Below, piece by piece: positions 24,365-34,700 of a stretch of 64,000 nucleotides of DNA. The number at the start of each line of letters is the position of its first letter. Within the stretch, counting starts at the first letter, position 1. The notes beneath the pieces were generated by a model. The model was not told the DNA's origin, searched no databases, and worked only from the letters and a program-made list of their open reading frames with translations. The translations under genes were made by a program, and so were the position numbers. The stretch comes from JAUWOY01 sp034431315 (GTDB lineage: Bacteria > Chloroflexota > Anaerolineae > VGOG01). The DNA is taken from contig DAOUDK010000044.1 in NCBI GenBank assembly GCA_034431315.1, positions 1-64,000 of the forward strand, read 5' to 3'.

Positions 24365-26398
24365 TTGGAGAGACCAGTTGGAAGTTGGAAATGGGTGCCT
24401 TTGCTGTTGGTGATAGCCGTGGCAGCGGCGCTGCGCTTCTGGGCTCTCGGAACCATACCGCCCGGCCTCTATCACGACGAAGCTTTCAACGGCCTGGATG
24501 CCCTTGGCGTTTTAGAAGGCGAAAGGCCGGTTTTCTTTGAGGCCAACAACGGCCGCGAGCCGCTGTTTATCTACCTGGTAGCCCTGTCCGTGGCTGTCCT
24601 GGGCCGGAGCCCGGGGGCGATACGGATCGTGGCTGCTTTGCTGGGCACTTTGACAATTCCCGCCACTTATCTCATGGCTAAGGCCATGTTCAACCGGCGC
24701 ATCGGACTGCTGGCTGCCGCTGTCACGGGCCTGACCCTGTGGCACGTCAATCTGAGCCGCATTGGTTTCCGCGCGGTGGCTATGCCCCTCCTGGTGGCCC
24801 TGGCCCTCTGGCAACTGTGGCTCGGTCTCAAGAGTGGCAACAGGCGCCATTTCCTGGCGGGGGGGATGCTCTACGGGCTAACCTTCTATACTTACCTGGC
24901 GGCACGATTCACCATCTTAGCCCTGGCCGCCTTCGGCCTGTATCTCGTTGGAAGTTGGAGGTTGGGGGTTGGAAGTTGGAGGTTGGAGGTTGGAGGTTGG
25001 AGACGTGGCGCTTTGTTCTTTGTACTGGCCGCCCTGGTGATTTTGGCCCCTCTGATGGTCTACGTGGCTACGCACTGGGATGCCTTCCTTGTCCGCGTGG
25101 GGCAGGTTTCCATATTCAATCCCGCGATCAACGGAGGCGATTTCTGGGGGACGCTCCTTCGGCACGTGGGCAAGACGCTGCTGATGTTCACCAACCGAGG
25201 CGATTTCATCCCCCGCCACAATGTGCCCTTGCGCCCCGTGTTCGATCCGATCCTGAGCGCGTTCTTCCTGCTGGGGTTGATCCTTTGCTTCGTCCGATTT
25301 CGCCAGAGACCTGAGCACGCCTTGGTCCTCATCTGGCTGGCAGTCATGATTCTGCCTACCATACTGGCTGAGGACGCACCGCACTTCCTGCGAAGCGTGG
25401 GCGTTCTGCCTGTAGCCTTTGTCGTGCCCGCTATAGGACTGGATTACCTATGGCGGTTCTTAGAAAACAGGATCACGTTCAAAGCTCAAAGTTCAAAGTT
25501 CAAAGCTCAAACTGTTGCTGTTGGTGCGGTGGCGCTAGTCCTAACCTTTGGCCTGGGCGACACGGCTGTTGATTACTTCGGACGTCACGCCGCCAGCCAG
25601 GATTTGAGCTATAATTTTGAAACGGCAGCGGTGCACCTGGCAACTCAGGCCAATCGCTTCCTGGGCACCGGGTGGGATGGGGCAGGACTTGGGGCCAGGG
25701 AGAACCCGCTACCGCCTGGGCGTCATCTCTACATTGCTGACCGCCTCTGGCAGGATTGGGCGTCGGTGCGCTTTCTGGTGCCCTCTTCGCCGAACTTGAC
25801 TATCCTGGCAGAAAGTGCTAAACTTCCCCAGGCTTTCTCGGACGAGGTCATGCTCATTCTCTGGCCTTACGAGGATTATAGCCGGTATCTGTCCCGTTTG
25901 CCCGTAGGCTCGACCATCACTGCCCAGGAGGGATCTCTGGAGCGAGGGGACCTCGAAAAAGAGGCCCGTTTGCTGTACATTACCTACACGGCCACTCCCG
26001 CGACCATCCCTGCCGGAGAGCCAGAGGCCCGCTTCGAGAAGGGCTTGACTTTGGTCGGTCATCGGCTAGCCGCTGTCTCGCCGCAAGAACTGCGGTTAAG
26101 CTTGCTCTGGCGAGCCGAGGCGGAGATCGAGGCAGATTACACCGTCTTCGTCCAGCTCACGCGGGATGATGCCATTCTGGCCCAGGACGATTCGCCTCCC
26201 GCTGGAGGCTATTATCCCACCAGCCTGTGGCGCGTGGGAGACATCGTCAGCGACGAGCACACCCTGGCCTTGCCCGAGCCGTACGATCCGGGCAGGCACA
26301 AGCTAATAGTTGGCTTCTATCAATTGGAGACTCTGCACCGACTACAAGTCCTTGACGAAGCTGGTAAACCAGTAAATGACCACGTGATCGTTGAATGA
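24365..26398 (+). CDS. membrane glycosyltransferase, PMT/ArnT (GT39/GT83)-like
   Basis: About 677 residues; roughly ten membrane helices in the first 440 residues. The N-terminal loop GLYHDEAFNG carries the DE motif expected of GT-C enzymes using polyprenyl-phosphate sugars. The C-terminal ~170 residues form a beta-rich domain with YYPTSLWRVGDIVSD and DPGRHKLIVGFY, also present in the 28.2-31.8 kb protein. The start is uncertain: TTG at 24365 lies after GGGGGAAGG and the promoter; a frame exists back to 24314. Two heptamer tracts are in frame in loops: WRLEVGGWR near residue 200 and FKAQSSKFKAQ near 375. Probably glycosylates lipids or surface proteins. Confidence 0.88.
   Translation: MERPVGSWKWVPLLLVIAVAAALRFWALGTIPPGLYHDEAFNGLDALGVLEGERPVFFEANNGREPLFIYLVALSVAVLGRSPGAIRIVAALLGTLTIPATYLMAKAMFNRRIGLLAAAVTGLTLWHVNLSRIGFRAVAMPLLVALALWQLWLGLKSGNRRHFLAGGMLYGLTFYTYLAARFTILALAAFGLYLVGSWRLGVGSWRLEVGGWRRGALFFVLAALVILAPLMVYVATHWDAFLVRVGQVSIFNPAINGGDFWGTLLRHVGKTLLMFTNRGDFIPRHNVPLRPVFDPILSAFFLLGLILCFVRFRQRPEHALVLIWLAVMILPTILAEDAPHFLRSVGVLPVAFVVPAIGLDYLWRFLENRITFKAQSSKFKAQTVAVGAVALVLTFGLGDTAVDYFGRHAASQDLSYNFETAAVHLATQANRFLGTGWDGAGLGARENPLPPGRHLYIADRLWQDWASVRFLVPSSPNLTILAESAKLPQAFSDEVMLILWPYEDYSRYLSRLPVGSTITAQEGSLERGDLEKEARLLYITYTATPATIPAGEPEARFEKGLTLVGHRLAAVSPQELRLSLLWRAEAEIEADYTVFVQLTRDDAILAQDDSPPAGGYYPTSLWRVGDIVSDEHTLALPEPYDPGRHKLIVGFYQLETLHRLQVLDEAGKPVNDHVIVE
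24947..25002. repeat. heptamer tract in the PMT-like gene (8 units, GTTGGAG type)
   Basis: Eight units, GTTGGAG with GTTGGAA and GTTGGGG variants. Sense strand reads VGSWRLEVGGWRR between two membrane helices. This is the only coding tract of this type in the TTGGAG rather than CTCCAA sense. Confidence 0.95.
25477..25511. repeat. heptamer tract in the PMT-like gene (5 units, GTTCAAA type)
   Basis: GTTCAAA and GCTCAAA units coding for FKAQSSKFKAQ between a helix and the following membrane segment. Stop-free sense orientation. Confidence 0.93.
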
Positions 26399-26458
26399 TC
26401 CCGCCTCTGTCGCCACAAACCCTGCGGCAGAGGCTAAAAATCCATAGGAGGAAAACGA

Positions 26459-27817
26459 ATGCGATTCTGTCGCCTGGTAACAACTCTGTTAGTAACGTTA
26501 TTGATCCTTGTGCCCTTGGGAGCCTCGGCTGCTCCGCCCGCCCAAGGGGGCAACCTGTTGAAGAACGCTGGCTTCGAGGAAGGCTTCAGCGAGAGAGGCG
26601 CGGGTGAGGTAACCATAGCCAACGGGTGGGAAGCATGGTGGATTCAGGGCTCCGAAGATCAAACCAGCAAAGGCTACCTTGTGCGCCCCGAATACAAATC
26701 AGAGGATGCTTGGATCTTTACCATGCGGCGTGTGCACTCAGGCCGCTTCTCCCAGAAGTACTTCAGCACCTTTTCCACCCACATCGCGGGCATCTATCAA
26801 CAGGTGGCCGTTGCCAGGGGCAGCACGGTCACTTTCTCCATTTGGGCACAGGTCTGGAGCAGTACAGAAGTTGACGCAGATAAATGCGATGGCTTTGGCA
26901 ACTACGCGGTTTCGGCGGGCATTGATCCTCACGGCGGCAACGATGGGAATTCCGGCAACATCGTCTGGACAGATTCAGTGATGGCGTGCAACGAGTGGGT
27001 TCACCTCAGTGTTTCCACTGTGGCCCAGACCGATAGAGTCACCGTCTTCACCAGAGGCGCACCAGATTTCCGAGTGCGGTTCAATGATTCCTACTGGGAT
27101 GACGCTGTCTTGACCGCCGTCGCCCCCACTCCCACACCACGGCCGCCAACGAGCACACCAGTGCCGACCAACACACCAGTGCCGACCAACACACCCCTGC
27201 CAACGGCGACCTATACCCCTATCCCTACCTCTACCCCAACCCCAACGCCAGCGGATACCCCCACGCCGACCATAACCCCCACGCCAACGGACACCCCCAC
27301 GCCAACCCGGACGCCAACTCCCACCGCAACCCCAACGCCAGTCAGCGGGGCTATCTGCGTGCTGGCTTATCACGACCGCAATGGCAACGAGATGCGCGAC
27401 CCGGATGAGGAGCTCCTGCCTGGGGCGATGTTCACGGCCTCCGATGGCCGGCAGACGGTAGCCAGTTACATCACCGACGGCATCAATGAACCCTACTGTT
27501 TCACGGATTTGAGGCCAGGCAACTACTTCATCTACGAGGAAAACCCACCCGACTACAATTCCACCACCCGCGATGATTGGGGGGTGGTCATCGCCGGCGG
27601 CTCTATCATCCAGATCGAATTCGGCGACAACCTGCAGCCCACCCCCGTACCGACGTCTACGCCGGTGCCCACGTTCACGCCCGTTCCCATCTCAACTCCC
27701 ACCCCAGAGCCTTTAATCTCCAGGCTGAGTGCGAATCTGTATCAGGTGAGCGGCGTCATAATAATCGTCCTCGCGGCGGCGATAGCGCTGGTGTTCAATA
27801 TCTTGAGGAGGAGATAG
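26459..27817 (+). CDS. membrane-anchored surface protein with SdrD B-like domain
   Basis: 452 residues. Signal peptide 1-27 (ending GASAAPP), then a lectin/CBM-like sandwich (LLKNAGFEEGF to NDSYWDDAVLTAVAP, about 32-215). Next is a Thr-Pro repeat linker (222-295), a Cna-B/SdrD-type domain (AICVLAYHDRNGNEMRDPDE, 297-390), a second short Thr-Pro linker, one membrane helix (GVIIIVLAAAIALVF, 428-448) and an RRR tail. Cell-surface anchored by its C-terminus; the Pro-Thr stretches suit O-glycosylation, possibly by the flanking PMT-like enzymes. GGAGG precedes the ATG; 60 nt after the previous gene, so cotranscribed. Ligand unknown. Confidence 0.85.
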   Translation: MRFCRLVTTLLVTLLILVPLGASAAPPAQGGNLLKNAGFEEGFSERGAGEVTIANGWEAWWIQGSEDQTSKGYLVRPEYKSEDAWIFTMRRVHSGRFSQKYFSTFSTHIAGIYQQVAVARGSTVTFSIWAQVWSSTEVDADKCDGFGNYAVSAGIDPHGGNDGNSGNIVWTDSVMACNEWVHLSVSTVAQTDRVTVFTRGAPDFRVRFNDSYWDDAVLTAVAPTPTPRPPTSTPVPTNTPVPTNTPLPTATYTPIPTSTPTPTPADTPTPTITPTPTDTPTPTRTPTPTATPTPVSGAICVLAYHDRNGNEMRDPDEELLPGAMFTASDGRQTVASYITDGINEPYCFTDLRPGNYFIYEENPPDYNSTTRDDWGVVIAGGSIIQIEFGDNLQPTPVPTSTPVPTFTPVPISTPTPEPLISRLSANLYQVSGVIIIVLAAAIALVFNILRRR

Positions 27818-27876
27818 CGACTTCACTTACAACGGGACCGCTTTTTTGGACTTTGGACAAACTCGGAGAAGTGGTT

Positions 27877-27891
27877 AGAAACCAGGTTTTT
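27877..27891 (+). repeat. AGAAACCAGGTTTTT 15-mer, third copy
   Basis: Identical to the arms of the inverted pair at 18508-18606. The 27818-28200 gap holds this 15-mer and MITE copy 2; no gene is seen in it. Confidence 0.8.
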
Positions 27892-27974
27892 GAACCCTTT
27901 GCACCTATAAAATGTGCGCAGCCGCTGACATTTTCCTTAGCACCCCAAAGCAGGGGAATAGAAGACGCAGAACA

Positions 27975-28063
27975 CTGTCAGCGGATTTTTGGAACGGATT
28001 GAACGGAAGATGCCGTGCACGGAGCCCCAATCCGTTCAATCCGCTCCCCGAATCCGTTGACAG
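27975..28063. repeat. 89-bp palindromic MITE-like element, copy 2
   Basis: Reverse complement of copy 1 with one mismatch in the 89 bp, and homologous left flank (AATAGAAGACGCAGAACA) matching the right flank of copy 1. Lies 158 nt after the surface-protein stop. A longer reading frame of the next gene back to 28015 runs through this element and is judged spurious. Confidence 0.9.
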
Positions 28064-28200
28064 TTCAACTCCTGGCCCAAGACGATCCTTCAGCGCCTGC
28101 CCTTTTGGCTGACCCCCATCTTCTTGGGCCTTTTTGTTTACATCAGAGCCCGGCGTTATTGACCCCAGCGATCACTAACATGCTCTCGAACATTGTAGAG

Positions 28201-31200
28201 ATGAAAAAGAAAGTCACAGGATTGCTCCTGGCCCTATCCCTGAGCCTCATCGCCTGCCTGCCTCTGCTGATGGGTGGTGGCCCCATAAACACGCGCGGGG
28301 GAGGCGATAGCCCCTTCCTGCTGGTGCGCCTCCACCAACTGGTTTCCAACTTGAGTGCTGGCGTCTTCCCCGCTCGCTGGATGCCCGACGCCGCCTATGG
28401 CCTGGGCTACCCCTTCTTCAACTTCTACGCCTCCTTACCCTACTACATCGCTGCCCTGTTCAAACTGTTGGGATTTGGCTTCATCTGGGCCATCAAGCTG
28501 ACCCAGTTATTGGGCTTCGTCGCTGCCGCAGCTTCGATGTATCTCCTGGCCAAGCGCTTGTTTCACCGAGAAGCCAGCGCCATACTGGCCGCCCTGGCCT
28601 ACACCTACGCTCCCTACCACCTGGTCAACGTCTACGTGCGGGGCGACGCCCTATCGGAGTTCTACGCCTTCATCTTCTACCCCCTCATCCTCTGGGCACT
28701 GCTGCGCCTGCGGGACTCGCTTTTGAACGACCAGTTTTTGCCACGAATTACACGAATTTCACCAATTTATTCTTCGGTTGGCAACATCGCCCTGGTCGCC
28801 CTGGCCTACGGCGGACTGATCCTGACCCACAACGTCTCAGCCCTCATCTTCACCGCCTTCGTGCTTCTCTACATCCTTCTAACTTCTAACCTCCAACCTC
28901 CAACCTCCAACCTCCAACCTCCAGCCTCCAACCTCCAGCCTCCAACCTCCAAATGGCTTGCCAGCAGCGCAATCGGCCTGGGCCTGGGCCTGGCCATAAG
29001 CGCTTGGTTCTGGCTGCCGGCCTTGCTGGAGGGGAAGTACGCGCAATTGGAGCATCAGACCACCGGCTACTTGAATTACAGCAATCACTTTCGCGGCCTG
29101 GATCTGGTGCAGCCCTCGCTTCTGTTCGACTATGCCATCGAGGCGGGGCAGACGCCCTTCGCGGTGGGACTGGCCCAGGCCGTGCTCGCCCTCCTGGGTG
29201 TGGCGGCCATCGTCGGCTGGTGGGTCAAGCGCCGCCGCCCTGAGGCCCAGAGCGCGTTCCTCATCGCTGGCCTGGCCCTGGCTACTTTTCTCATCACCCC
29301 GCTCTCGCGCCTCCTGTGGGACAACGTGCCCCTCTTACCCTTTGTGCAGTTTCCCTGGCGCTTTCTGTCGTTGCAAGCTTTCTTCGCCAGCCTGGTCATC
29401 GGCTACCTGGCCCAGCGTCTGCCCAGGCCGCGTTTGCTGGCCGGCGTCGTGGGGGCAGTGTTGCTGGCGGCTGCCATGCTAGGCCTGAGGCCTGAGTACC
29501 TGCCCATCGGCGAGGCGGATATCACCGTGGAGCGGCTGATGCTCTACGAATACTTCACCGCCAACGTCGGCACCACCATCCGCCACGAGTACCTGCCCCG
29601 CTGGGTGGTGCCCCGCCCCTACATCTCCGAGGTGTTACTGCGCGGCGGTGAGAAACCGCCGCCGCTGGTGATGGACGGAGAGGTCACAGCGGCCGAGCTG
29701 GTTTGGAGCAAGCCAGCAGCCGAGGGGTGGGCCCTTGACGTGACCTCACCTCAAGCATCTCTGGCCTTTCACACCTACTACTTCCCCGGCTGGCGGGCCT
29801 ACGTGGATGGTCAGCCCAGGGAAGTGCAGCCTGTCGAGAACCTGGGCTACATCGGCCTCGATCTCGACCAGGGAGAGCACCAGGTGATCTTGCGCCTGGA
29901 GCGCACGCCCCTGCGGGCTTTGGCTGAAGGGGTATCGCTAGTTGCTGTTGTGGCTGTCATCGGACTCCTAGCCGCAAGCTCGAAGCTCGAAGCTCGAAGC
30001 TCAAAGTTCAAAGTTCAAAGTTCAAAGTTCAAATTCCTCGCCATGGCAATCCTGCTGATAGGCGTTAACGGATTGCGGACTTCGGACCAACATATAGCTG
30101 ACCACCCGACCACCCGACCACCTGACCAAGGACCACTAGACCAAACCATGGACTTCGACCGCTTGCCCTATTTGCATCACAATCCCCAGGGGGTCAACTT
30201 CGGCGGGACGGCACGGCTGGAGAGTTACCAGCTTTCGGCGGACGAGGTGGAAGCTGGGGAAACCGTGGAGGTGGTTATCCACTGGGATGAGGTCAAGGGC
30301 GAGGGACTGGAAGCCAGCGTGCGTCTGACCTCTCCTGCCGAGTACCTCTTCCACACCAGCGCTGATCTGGTCGAGGAGAGCGTCATCATCTCCTCCCCAC
30401 GGGGGGCGACGCGCCACCGTTTGAAAGTCCCCGAGGAAGCCGTTCGCGGCCTCTACCTGATCAGCGTAAGGTTAAGGGACGAGGAGGGCGAGATAAGGCC
30501 CATCACCGAGAGGGGCGAGACCCTGGGCGCCACCTATCTGCGCCCCCTGCGCGTTCGCAGCCAGTGCATGGCCACGGGCGACGAGCCGACCCTGGCCAGC
30601 TTCGGGCCGGGCATCGTCTTGAGCGAGGTGGAGGCCAACCAGAAAACGCCCGAAGCATTGGAGGCCAGCTTGACCTGGCGAGTCATTGAACCGGTGGCCG
30701 CCAATTACGGCCTGGCTCTGCGTCTACGGGACTGGGATGGCCAAACCCTTGCCTCCCTGGACACCCAACCTCACTACGGCCTGTATCCCACCAGCTTATG
30801 GCTAGAGGGGGAGATGATCAGCGACCGCCACGTCTTGCCCCTGCCTGAGGGCGCCCCGCCCGGTGCAGACTATTCGCTGGAAGTGATTCTCTACGAAGTG
30901 GCCTCGCTGGCCCCCATCGGCACGGCGCAGATACCCAATGTGGCTCTGACGAAGCCCACTATCAAGGCCACCTATCCCGTGCTCCAGGAGTTCGATCAGG
31001 TGGCCCTGGTCGAATTGAGTCCGGTGACGGCGCAGATAGAACAGGGGCAACCTTTGCTCGTGCAGGCCAAATGGGCCGCCACCGAGCACCCCGCGCGCGA
31101 TTACGCCTGTCGCCTATCTCTGAGAGATAAAAGTGGGACGACCGTCCAGTCGCAGACCGAAGCGATAGCCAGGAGCTACGCCACCTCCCTCTGGCCGACC

Positions 31201-31782
31201 AACGCCATCGTGGCCAGCCGCTATCAGATGATGCTCGATCCCCTGCTGCCTCCAGGGCGCTACGATCTAGTCATAGCTGTGGACGACGCTCAGACTGGCG
31301 AAGGCTTCGGGGAATTCGTTCTCCCGCTGGGCGTTGAGATCAAGGGGAGAGAGCGCAGCTACGCCACACCCTCCATGCAAGTTAAGCTGGACGTGGGTTT
31401 TGGCGACCAGATGCGCCTTCTGGGCTACGATCTAAGTCGTGAGGAGGGGGAGCTACGGCTGGGGCTGTACTGGCAAGCGCTGCAGCAAATGGAGGAAGAT
31501 TACAGAGTCTTCGTCCACCTTTTCGATCCTGCCACGGAGGTCATTGTAGCTCAGGACGATGCCATGCCTCAGCAGAACCAGTATCCCACTTCCTGGTGGG
31601 CTGAAGGCGAGGTAGTCAGCGATGTGGTCATCATCTCCCTGAAGGACGTGCCCCCAGGCCGCTATCGCCTGGCCCTGGGCGTCTATGATCCCCAGACGAT
31701 GGATCGCCTGGCGACCGTCGGCCCTGACGGTGCCCCTGTCGCCGACAACCGAGTCATCTTGAATGAGGAGGTACAAAATTGA
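28201..31782 (+). CDS. large membrane protein, PTPS-related/GT-C-like with C-terminal beta-domains
   Basis: 1193 residues. The N-terminal half has about ten membrane helices and matches the 6-pyruvoyl-tetrahydropterin-synthase-related membrane family: GGGPINTRGGGDSP, GLGYPFFNFYASLPYY, YAPYHLVNVYVRGDALSEF. The C-terminal half has three beta-domains with the motif YPTSLW-x-EGEMISD...PPG, shared with the PMT-like protein. Four repeat insertions are in frame: 28740-28775, 28878-28954 (SNLQPPT), 29974-30036 (SSKFKVQ), 30099-30143 (octamers). ATG 28201 (MKKKVTG) is chosen over 28180; neither has a strong site. Likely a polyprenyl-sugar-dependent glycosyltransferase or polysaccharide exporter component; activity not proven. 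Confidence 0.85.
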   Translation: MKKKVTGLLLALSLSLIACLPLLMGGGPINTRGGGDSPFLLVRLHQLVSNLSAGVFPARWMPDAAYGLGYPFFNFYASLPYYIAALFKLLGFGFIWAIKLTQLLGFVAAAASMYLLAKRLFHREASAILAALAYTYAPYHLVNVYVRGDALSEFYAFIFYPLILWALLRLRDSLLNDQFLPRITRISPIYSSVGNIALVALAYGGLILTHNVSALIFTAFVLLYILLTSNLQPPTSNLQPPASNLQPPTSKWLASSAIGLGLGLAISAWFWLPALLEGKYAQLEHQTTGYLNYSNHFRGLDLVQPSLLFDYAIEAGQTPFAVGLAQAVLALLGVAAIVGWWVKRRRPEAQSAFLIAGLALATFLITPLSRLLWDNVPLLPFVQFPWRFLSLQAFFASLVIGYLAQRLPRPRLLAGVVGAVLLAAAMLGLRPEYLPIGEADITVERLMLYEYFTANVGTTIRHEYLPRWVVPRPYISEVLLRGGEKPPPLVMDGEVTAAELVWSKPAAEGWALDVTSPQASLAFHTYYFPGWRAYVDGQPREVQPVENLGYIGLDLDQGEHQVILRLERTPLRALAEGVSLVAVVAVIGLLAASSKLEARSSKFKVQSSKFKFLAMAILLIGVNGLRTSDQHIADHPTTRPPDQGPLDQTMDFDRLPYLHHNPQGVNFGGTARLESYQLSADEVEAGETVEVVIHWDEVKGEGLEASVRLTSPAEYLFHTSADLVEESVIISSPRGATRHRLKVPEEAVRGLYLISVRLRDEEGEIRPITERGETLGATYLRPLRVRSQCMATGDEPTLASFGPGIVLSEVEANQKTPEALEASLTWRVIEPVAANYGLALRLRDWDGQTLASLDTQPHYGLYPTSLWLEGEMISDRHVLPLPEGAPPGADYSLEVILYEVASLAPIGTAQIPNVALTKPTIKATYPVLQEFDQVALVELSPVTAQIEQGQPLLVQAKWAATEHPARDYACRLSLRDKSGTTVQSQTEAIARSYATSLWPTNAIVASRYQMMLDPLLPPGRYDLVIAVDDAQTGEGFGEFVLPLGVEIKGRERSYATPSMQVKLDVGFGDQMRLLGYDLSREEGELRLGLYWQALQQMEEDYRVFVHLFDPATEVIVAQDDAMPQQNQYPTSWWAEGEVVSDVVIISLKDVPPGRYRLALGVYDPQTMDRLATVGPDGAPVADNRVILNEEVQN
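28740..28775. repeat. GCCACGAATTACACGAATT dispersed repeat, coding
   Basis: 36-bp unit with internal ACGAATT repeats, in frame (PRITRISPIY) in a loop between membrane helices. Confidence 0.6.
28878..28954. repeat. heptamer tract in the PTPS-related gene (11 units, TCCAACC type)
   Basis: Eleven units (TCTAACT, TCTAACC, then TCCAACC/TCCAGCC). Reads LTSNLQPPTSNLQPPA-type heptapeptides between two membrane helices. Confidence 0.96.
29974..30036. repeat. heptamer tract in the PTPS-related gene (9 units, CGAAGCT then CAAAGTT)
   Basis: One GCAAGCT, three CGAAGCT, four CAAAGTT and one CAAATTC unit in register, coding for SSKLEARSSKFKVQ. Placed at the membrane boundary between the last two hydrophobic segments. 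Confidence 0.95.
30099..30143. repeat. octamer tract in the PTPS-related gene
   Basis: GACCACCC units of 8 bp, degenerating rightward; the inverse of the octamer tract at 13111-13150. Codes for DHPTTRPPDQGPLDQ, right after the last membrane segment. Confidence 0.8.
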
Positions 31783-34700
31783 GACCCTTGCGATTCCCGA
31801 TCATATTGGCGATGATAACGGCGGTGTTAGCGATAGTTCCCACTCTTTCGTCTGCGGTCGAACCAGGGGATGTGTTGATCAATGAGGTGGCTCCCGATGA
31901 AACGAGTAGCAGGGATTGGCTAGAACTCTACAACGGTTCAGGAAGTAACATAAACATTCACTCTTGGGTTGTCAGGAAGAAAACCGCTACAAGAAAAACG
32001 TTCCCCTCTTACACGCTAGCTCCCGGAGAATACATTGTTCTACACTTTCACGACAAGGGCACAGCAGATGAGACAGGTGGGGATACCAATGGGAATGGGT
32101 ATCGTGACTTTTATTACGATACAGGCACTGCTGGCCTGACTGGAACTGATGAGGTGATTATTCTGGAGGATTCTAGCGGTAACATCATTGATGCTATTGC
32201 CTTCGCTAACAATGATGGAACATGGGCCTCCACTCAGCACACTGCTTTTACGACCATAGTTAACGCCAGTGAATGGGTGGGCACAGTTTATCCCAACGAT
32301 ACAGAAGAGAACAAGAGGAAGAACGAGGAACAATGTGCAGACTGGAGCGAGGGAGGTAAGGGGAAATCTCTGGGCCGAGATACATCTTCCACCGACACCA
32401 ATGCCAGAGCCGACTGGCATCTGTTCACCAGTCAAACTCCAGGCGCGGCCAATCCGACTATGGGTACCCCTGGGGATGTGTTGATCAATGAGGTGGCACC
32501 CAAGGAGGACAAGGATTGGATCGAGTTCTACAATGCCTCAGGAGGGAGCATAAACATCCAGTACTGGCTGGTGAGGAAACGGAGCACGGAAGTGAAGGTC
32601 TTCCCCGCCTATACGATAGCTCCGGACGAGTACATCGTCCTGCACTTCGATGGCGATCCAGCCGATGACGAGACCACAGGAGATACCAATGCCAACGGTT
32701 ATCGCGATTTCTATGCCGCTTACAGCGGCTTAACATCCACGGATGACGTGATCATCCTGGAGGATGGGGCCAGCACCATGATTGACGCCCTGGCGTATGC
32801 CAACAACGATGGGACGTGGGCCTCCGGCCAGCGAAGCGCGTTCAACGCCATAGTTGGGGCTGGTCATTGGGCAGGCACGCCCGATGGTGGAGCAGGAGTA
32901 AACGAGCCTGAAAGCGCCGACTGGAGCGAGGGAGGTGAAGGCAAGTCCCTGGGCAGAGACAGCTCCTCTACCGACACCAATGCCAAGACCGACTGGCATG
33001 TGTTCACCAGTCACACCCCTGGAGAAGCCAATCCTGTCCTGGGCAACCCCGGCGATGTCCTGATCAATGAGGTGGCGCCCAGCGATGACGGGGACTGGAT
33101 CGAGTTCCGCAACATGTCAGGCGAGGGCCTAAACATCCAGTACTGGCTCGTGAGGGAACGAAGCACGGTGGTGAAGACTTTTCCAGCTTACACTGCAGAT
33201 CCTGGGGAGTATTTTGTTCTGAACTTCGACGGCGATCCAGCCGACGACGAGATCGCAGGGGATTCCAACGGCAACGGCTATCGCGATTTCTACACCGTCG
33301 ACAGCGGCCTCACCGGCACGGACAACGTGATCATCCTGGAAGACGGGGCCAGCACCATGATTGATGCCCTGGCCTTCGCCAACAATAATGGGACGTGGGC
33401 GGGCGCGCAGCAGACGGCCTTTAACAACGTAGTCGAAGCTGGTCACTGGGAAGGCACGGTGGATGGGGGAGCGGAAATAAACGAGCCTGAGTGCGCTGAT
33501 TGGAGCAATGGGGCCAAAGGTAAGTCCTTGGGTAGAGATGCGAGGTCTAGGGATACGGGCCGTAAGAACGACTGGTATCTAGCACTCCCAACCAAAGGCG
33601 AGATCAATCCAGGCTGGCCCCACTCCGTGACCATAACGGCGGAGCCCGCCAGCATCCCTGCGGACGGCATCTCCACCTCAATCATCAGGGCTGCGGTCAC
33701 AGATAGCCACAACAACGCTGTGGCCGACGGGACGACGGTCGTTTTTGCCACCGACCTGGGCACCCTTCGGGGACCTCAGGGGGGACCTCTGAGCGACACC
33801 ACCGCCGAAACCGTTGATGGAGTGGCCACCGTGACTCTGAGATCCGGCATTGTACCGGGAAAAGCCACGGTGACGGCCAAGTCCCTCAGGGCCTCCGGCC
33901 AGGTCAGCGTCCAGCTCACTTTCATACCCACCCAAATCGGCACCCGCCTCCAGTTGCCCGCTATTGATAACGAGGGCGGCTGGGAGACCCTGATCCAGGT
34001 GCAGAACGCGGGCGATGAGGACAGCGGGGCGATTGTATTCTTCTGGGGGGAGTACTCAGGCCAGTGTCCGGACAACGATCCAGGCCCGATAGGAGCTGCT
34101 TGCACGATGATCCCCGTGAACGCTGTCTGGACTCTGAGGGCTCAGATTCCTGACCAATCAAGGTCAGCAATAGTCTACTCGGTGAATAAGGACCGCTTTG
34201 ACAGGGCCTGTGAAAAAGCTGCTCGTGCTGTGGGCGATAGCAGCAAGTGGAAGAAATGGGAGGATGATTATGAGGACACTGGCGAGCCGGTGGCGGTGAT
34301 AGTCCAGCGACGAGGGCCTAACGACTATGACACGATGGTCGCGAGTGCCTACGTCGCTCCGCTTACCGGCATCTCGGAGGACATGGAGGGGAATGGGCCT
34401 CCCTATCAATATTTCGCGCCCTATGCCATGAGGCGGTATTACAACCTGGATACGCAGATGATCATCCAGAACTCCGGCCAGAGGTGCACCTCGGTGTGGC
34501 TCTACTATCAAAAGCAAGGAGGGGATTGCAGCTTCAGCCATGCGGAGCACATTGAGCAGTTGGCACCGGGGGAATCCGTGCGGAAAAGAGTGCCGGAGGC
34601 GCTGGGTGTCGGCTGGCTTGGTTCAGTCTACGTCACGGCCAACGAGCCTCTGGGCATCATTGTGGATCAGACCAGCTTCCTGCCGTCGGAGGATCGGGGC

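Noticed and set aside
27120..27340. Thr-Pro codon repeats in the SdrD-like protein considered as a further tandem-repeat class
   Set aside because: The CCNAC-type codon pattern follows a Pro-Thr linker and has a 6-bp codon period without the 7-bp register; it is ordinary linker sequence.
28015..28200. Upstream extension of the PTPS-related gene
   Set aside because: The extension is translated from MITE copy 2 and has no ribosome-binding site; the signal-like MKKKVTG start at 28201 is more plausible.
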